Origin: JAHBNG01 sp039028975
GTDB lineage: Bacteria > Chloroflexota > Anaerolineae > Caldilineales > Caldilineaceae
Reading direction: 5' to 3'
Assembly: GCA_039028975.1 (NCBI GenBank)
Contig: JBCCHB010000154.1
Location: 1 to 37,931, forward strand
DNA: 37,931 nt
In this document: positions 35,140 through 37,931 of the stretch, piece after piece
Position numbering within the stretch: the stretch's first letter is position 1
Layout of the letters: the number at the start of each line of letters is the position of its first letter
Notes under the pieces: generated by a model
Databases searched by the model: none
What the model saw: only the letters and a program-made list of their open reading frames with translations
What the model was told of the DNA's origin: nothing
Translations under genes and position numbers: made by a program

Positions 35140-35200
35140 AACAGCAACGCCGATAAATTATCGGCGACCCTGCATTGCCCAATTGATCCGTTTCGCTGTT
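35114..35200 (-). ncRNA. Candidate structured leader RNA (attenuator or riboswitch) of LOG-kinase
   Basis: Read on the minus strand from 35200 down. Outer pairing AACAGC (35200-35195) with GCTGTT (35145-35140) encloses a 7-base hairpin CGCCGAT/ATCGGCG (35166-35148). GGATCAAT (35189-35182) is the exact complement of ATTGATCC (35129-35122), which spans the loop and right arm of the terminator, so the two pairings exclude each other. GGGT/ACCC (35170-35167 with 35117-35114) would also compete with the terminator base. This is the pattern of an antiterminator/terminator switch. I cannot match it to a known riboswitch class by eye. An open frame at 35069-35275 crosses it and could also be a leader peptide. 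Confidence 0.45.
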
Positions 35201-35506
35201 ACTTTTGATGGTTGCAATCGCTTTGTGTAGGTTGCCAAACAGGTTGTCTGGATATGTACCTGATAGTCGATTCAACCAATGTCAGAGAAGTTGATAAACT
35301 ACCTTCAGTCTTGTAAAGAGCTAGGGTAGGGTAAACTGTTCATCTTCTTTGACCAAGCACAGCAACCGGAAACCGGGACTCCAGCAGGTTGCGTTGATAA
35401 TATTATTTGCTCGTCGAGTAGAAACTTAATACATTTCTTTATCTTCTACAGTCGATTATAATATCATATAAAAGATGGCGTTGTCAAATTTTGTATAAGG
35501 GTGGGG

Positions 35507-35583
35507 TGCCTTTGGGTTTCGGGGCGAGAATGTTAGCCAGTCGAGTGCGACGCACTCTTGTACCCCCAAACTAAAACGCACCC
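35507..35583. mobile_element. Non-autonomous element A3, short form, 12-bp target duplication
   Basis: 77 bases with the same ends as A2 (TGCCTTTGGGTTTC... and ...CTAAAACGCACCC) in opposite orientation, flanked by the perfect 12-base repeat ATAAGGGTGGGG (35495-35506 and 35584-35595). The hairpin core of A2 is reduced to GTGCGACGCAC, a 51-base internal loss. No gene inside. The rest of 35276-35735 shows nothing else I can support. Confidence 0.9.
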
Positions 35584-35735
35584 ATAAGGGTGGGGAGTAC
35601 CCCGGTTTGGGTGCCGCCGACTGAGATGAGGAAGGGCCGCGCACGCCGCTATTGATTTCCGCCTAAAAGTAGGGGCTGATGCCTATTCGAGGTCTATTCA
35701 AAATCGACTTGACACCACAGAGCTAGTTCAGTAAA

Positions 35736-36752
35736 ATGACCCTTATGGGTATGCAACAGGACGACAACAATGAGGACGATAGTCTTCGCTATCATCGTAT
35801 AGCTGGCTTGGCCGTGACGCCGATTATGGATGACTTAGGCTGTAGCACGGAAGTAGAGATTGACCTCTCAATGAAGAGCCAATTTGTTGATATTGTGAGC
35901 GTGCGCCGCGAGAAGATTGTGAAGCCGACCCTGCCATCCATCTACTGGGAAGTCTTTGGTAGACTGAACGAACATAACCTCTTTTCTTTCAAATCATACA
36001 GCGAGTCCTTTAATGGAGCCGCTCTTGAGGAATTTTATGGACATCTGACCAACTATTGCAAGGTGCGTGAAGTGAGACGAGAGCAGGTCAATCTCTATGT
36101 ACTGACCAACCACTTTCCCTAAAAGCTGTTGAACCTGCTGCTAGAGAGGGAGCAGGCTGTAAAGGTCAGAGACGATATCTATGACATGACCTTGAGCACA
36201 TTGAAGCCGGTTCGATTCATCATTTGCAGTCGGACAGATAATCCGGTGCTTGCTCTCTTCTCAGGCGATATGCAACGGATTATCTCTGCATATACCGCAA
36301 TTCAGGATGAGCCTCAGCTCTTTAGGAACACAAGCATCTACTGGAAGCAGATTTTGCGATTGATCAACCTGGAGGACAAGAACATGTATACCAGAGAAGA
36401 TTTTTTACGCGATTACCCAGATACGAATGAAGAGCCAAGTATCTTTGAGTGGCTTGAGGAACTGTCTCGGAAGAAGCAGGAACAGGGCATTGAACAGGGC
36501 ATTGAACAGGGCAAAAAGACAGAACGCCTCGAAATGCTCATGGAGCTTCTGCAGCGTCGCTTTGAGGCTGTGACGGATGACCTTGTTGAAACCCTAACAA
36601 AATGCACCCTGAACCAACTGTATGAACTGACTAACCCCGCCTTTGATGCATCGGACCTGGATGCATTCATGGCCCAGATGCCAGAGCTGGAGGAAGAAGA
36701 TGTCGCTGAGGAAGGCAATGTTACTGATTCAGATAAGAATGTAGCTGATTGA
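35736..36752 (+). pseudogene. Rpn/PD-(D/E)XK nuclease-family gene with one in-frame stop
   Basis: One reading frame from ATG 35736 to TGA 36752 is broken by a single TAA at 36120-36122, between NHFP and KLLNLLL. The N-terminal 128 codons carry the nuclease core: EVEIDLSMKSQFVDIVSV, then YWEVFGRLNEHNLFSFKSY (acid, acid, F-K-S lysine) and the conserved LEEFYGHLTNY. The C-terminal 207 codons hold a helical part and the E-Q-G-I repeats (EQGIEQGIEQGKK), typical of Rpn-type or DUF4351-like transposase-related proteins. Whole proteins of this family are about 330 residues, so the two parts make up one gene. The rest of the frame is intact, so the stop is recent. Part two could still be made from an internal start, but no site is seen. 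Confidence 0.75.
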
Positions 36753-36776
36753 GGGATGGATAGGGCAACGTAAACG

Positions 36777-36816
36777 AAAAGGGGCTGGTAAATAATGTGC
36801 TCACCAGCCCCTTTTT
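36777..36816 (+). terminator. Rho-independent terminator after the Rpn pseudogene
   Basis: Perfect 13-base stem AAAAGGGGCTGGT (36777-36789) with ACCAGCCCCTTTT (36803-36815), 13-base loop, T-run at the 3' end. The A-run on the other side makes it able to work in both directions. Confidence 0.9.
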
Positions 36817-36895
36817 AATTTTTGTAGGAGTCAGCCGTCGCGGCTCCTTGCTTGCCCTGAGCGGAGCTGAATGGGGCGATACGCATGCCCGCCGG

Positions 36896-37141
36896 TCAAG
36901 CTGAGGGGCAAGCAGTTGAAGTAGTAGTCTTGTTGACGCTGATGCTGTTGCCAGGACGGGAGACTTTGGTTCCCTGAACCTTCTTGACCCGCTGACCGTC
37001 AGGGTCGTAGAGATAGAAGCTGGTGGTGGTGCCAGAACGGGAGACGTAGGTGAGCCGATTCTCATGGCCCCAGCCCAAGGTTTGGGTGCCATCGCCATAG
37101 GGTCGGCTGGTCATGTTGCCATTGACATTTTTGCCAATCAA
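36896..37141 (-). pseudogene. RHS/YD-repeat protein fragment
   Basis: About 80 codons read NVNGNMTSRPYGDGTQTLGW, then ENRLTYVSRSG, and SFYLYDPDGQRVKKVQGT: the YD-repeat pattern (G-N-x-T, Y-D-P-D-G-x-R-V-K-K) from near the core of RHS proteins, large exported polymorphic-toxin shells of over 1000 residues. The 5' side is cut off at the terminator stem starting at 37140. After VQGT the frame leaves the family and stops. It is a relic. The next 80 bases (36817-36895) contain short stems (CTTGCCC...GGGCAAG) but no gene. Confidence 0.7.
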
Positions 37142-37182
37142 AAAAGCAGATGGTTGGTTATCAAGTACCCATCTGCTTTTTT
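37140..37182. terminator. Bidirectional terminator-like stem at the RHS fragment junction
   Basis: Perfect 14-base stem AAAAAAGCAGATGG (37140-37153) with CCATCTGCTTTTTT (37169-37182) and a 15-base loop. A- and T-runs on both sides allow termination of either strand. It forms the exact 5' border of the RHS remnant. Confidence 0.85.
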
Positions 37183-37371
37183 GTTATTTGTGGAGAATCG
37201 AGCTAATACTTACACGCTATCGGTAATAATCTAGTTATAGTCAAATTTTGTGTCAAATTGCCCGTTATTCTGGAGAATAAACTTGGCTCTCTTCCATGGA
37301 CTATTTCGAGTCTCAGCATAAAGCCTTCTCAAATCCTGAAAAGCACGTTAAATCGAATAATTCATTTCTGA

Positions 37372-37546
37372 CAATACCTTCGCCACTTTTGACTTGAGCC
37401 ACCAGAGTGGCGGAAAAGCACGATTTGACATAGCTCACAATAAAACGATGTACGGTTTTCTCGGAGTAGATTTTAATTACACGGCGTATACCCCAAATGG
37501 GTTATTCCTCTCTGAGAAACCCGCTTCTATTTTGGCGAAGGTATTG
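37372..37546. mobile_element. Non-autonomous element C2, 175 bp
   Basis: Perfect 14-base terminal repeats CAATACCTTCGCCA (37372-37385) and TGGCGAAGGTATTG (37533-37546), flanked by the perfect 6-base duplication TTCTGA (37366-37371 and 37547-37552). Exactly the same length as C1 (33245-33419), with the same outer CAATACCTT and the inner TATACCCCA..TGGG block. The interior is otherwise well diverged. No gene inside. Confidence 0.88.
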
Positions 37547-37768
37547 TTCTGAAAAACCGTATTCATTCTGAGGATTATGAGAGTCTAAATATCTACCCCT
37601 AATTTCGCCATTATCATACTCTGGATCGGCAAAAAGAATTGCTTCGAGCCAATCATCACCAAGAGTGTCTACTATGTAATCGCGACTCAGTGTAATGAAC
37701 AAAATCAAGGTGTGACAAAGAATCTGTGAAGGGGTTTGACCCCAATGGATATAAACCCCTTCACCCAT
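37502..37768 (-). CDS. Hypothetical open frame, possibly a gene remnant
   Basis: An 88-codon frame, start ATG 37768 without a visible ribosome binding site. The middle (DYIVDTLGDDWLEAILFADP and EIRGRYLDSHNPQ) looks protein-like, but no family is recognised. Its last ~15 codons lie inside element C2, so if it was a gene its end was replaced by the insertion. The first ~14 codons lie in a hairpin (37726-37764). May be noise. Confidence 0.25.
   Translation of the reverse strand: MGEGVYIHWGQTPSQILCHTLILFITLSRDYIVDTLGDDWLEAILFADPEYDNGEIRGRYLDSHNPQNEYGFSEQYLRQNRSGFLREE
37726..37764. repeat. 12-base stem-loop near right edge
   Basis: GTGAAGGGGTTT (37726-37737) pairs with AAACCCCTTCAC (37753-37764), loop 15 bases. 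No T-run follows on either strand. The rest, 37769-37931, is AT-rich with no gene seen. Confidence 0.7.
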
Positions 37769-37931
37769 ATTCCATTTTGCTAATTATAATCTAACCCACA
37801 TTCCGCTAGGGAAAAACGCCTATTTTCGAATTAAAATTGAGGCCATTTTGCGGCGAAATGCGCTCAAAAAGAACGTTTGTGCTGCACTTTCGGACTCAGT
37901 CAGCCGATTTTTTTTCATACAGCGCTGTGAA

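Noticed and set aside
35069..35275. 68-codon minus-strand open frame before LOG
   Set aside because: It covers the terminator and hairpins. Kept only as a remote possibility of a leader peptide.

Overview
The window looks like a chromosomal segment of a Chloroflexota bacterium (Anaerolineae/Caldilineae-like). This is inferred from gene content: a MalT-like LuxR STAND regulator followed by a small protein family I associate with this phylum, a sigma-like HTH fused to a STAND ATPase and TPRs, a DUF3179 lipoprotein, a secreted protein ending in a YLPFI-type tail, a COG1569-type PIN toxin with its short antitoxin, and many small inverted-repeat elements and heptamer repeats. No rRNA, tRNA, CRISPR array or transposase gene was seen.

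Layout. 1-2.0 kb: two minus-strand exported proteins, one a Tat-signal gene cut by the window edge, the other with three ~100-residue repeats. 2.1-10.8 kb: accessory block with a STAND ATPase (sigma-like HTH, P-loop NTPase, TPR), a large secreted LRR-DUF11-C11 peptidase-cohesin protein with a recent 360-bp tandem duplication, and an orphan membrane protein with an EAD1 (death-like) adaptor domain. 11.0-11.6 kb: PIN toxin-antitoxin pair. 12.1-15.5 kb: aldo/keto reductase, PgsA-type phosphatidyltransferase, and a convergent, overlapping B12-binding radical SAM protein. 15.8-18.7 kb: overlapping response regulator and multi-pass histidine kinase. 18.9-20.1 kb: DUF3179 lipoprotein. 21.0-26.6 kb: MalT-like regulator, small Chloroflexota protein, two small multi-pass membrane proteins and a zinc-free alcohol dehydrogenase/quinone reductase, all co-directional. 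26.8-28.3 kb: CaiB/BaiF CoA-transferase and a DUF4058 remnant. 28.3-35.1 kb: a minus-strand block of LOG, PfkB-family kinase, GNAT, AhcY, MetK and M42 peptidase. 35.3-37.9 kb: decaying region with a stop-interrupted Rpn-type nuclease, an RHS fragment between two terminators, and repeats.

How genes work together. MetK and AhcY form the SAM/SAH part of the methyl cycle. The PfkB kinase (adenosine-kinase-like) and LOG could convert the adenosine released by AhcY to AMP and then adenine plus ribose 5-phosphate. A terminator-bearing structured leader precedes LOG. Heptamer repeats of the ATTGNNG type sit in four gaps of this block.

The strongest non-coding signals are small non-autonomous mobile elements whose ends can be fixed from the sequence alone. 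Family A has 12-13 bp target duplications and a filled/empty-site pair inside the window. Family C has two 175-bp copies with 14-bp perfect terminal inverted repeats and 5-6 bp duplications. Element D is 248 bp with 19-bp terminal repeats and an 8-bp duplication.
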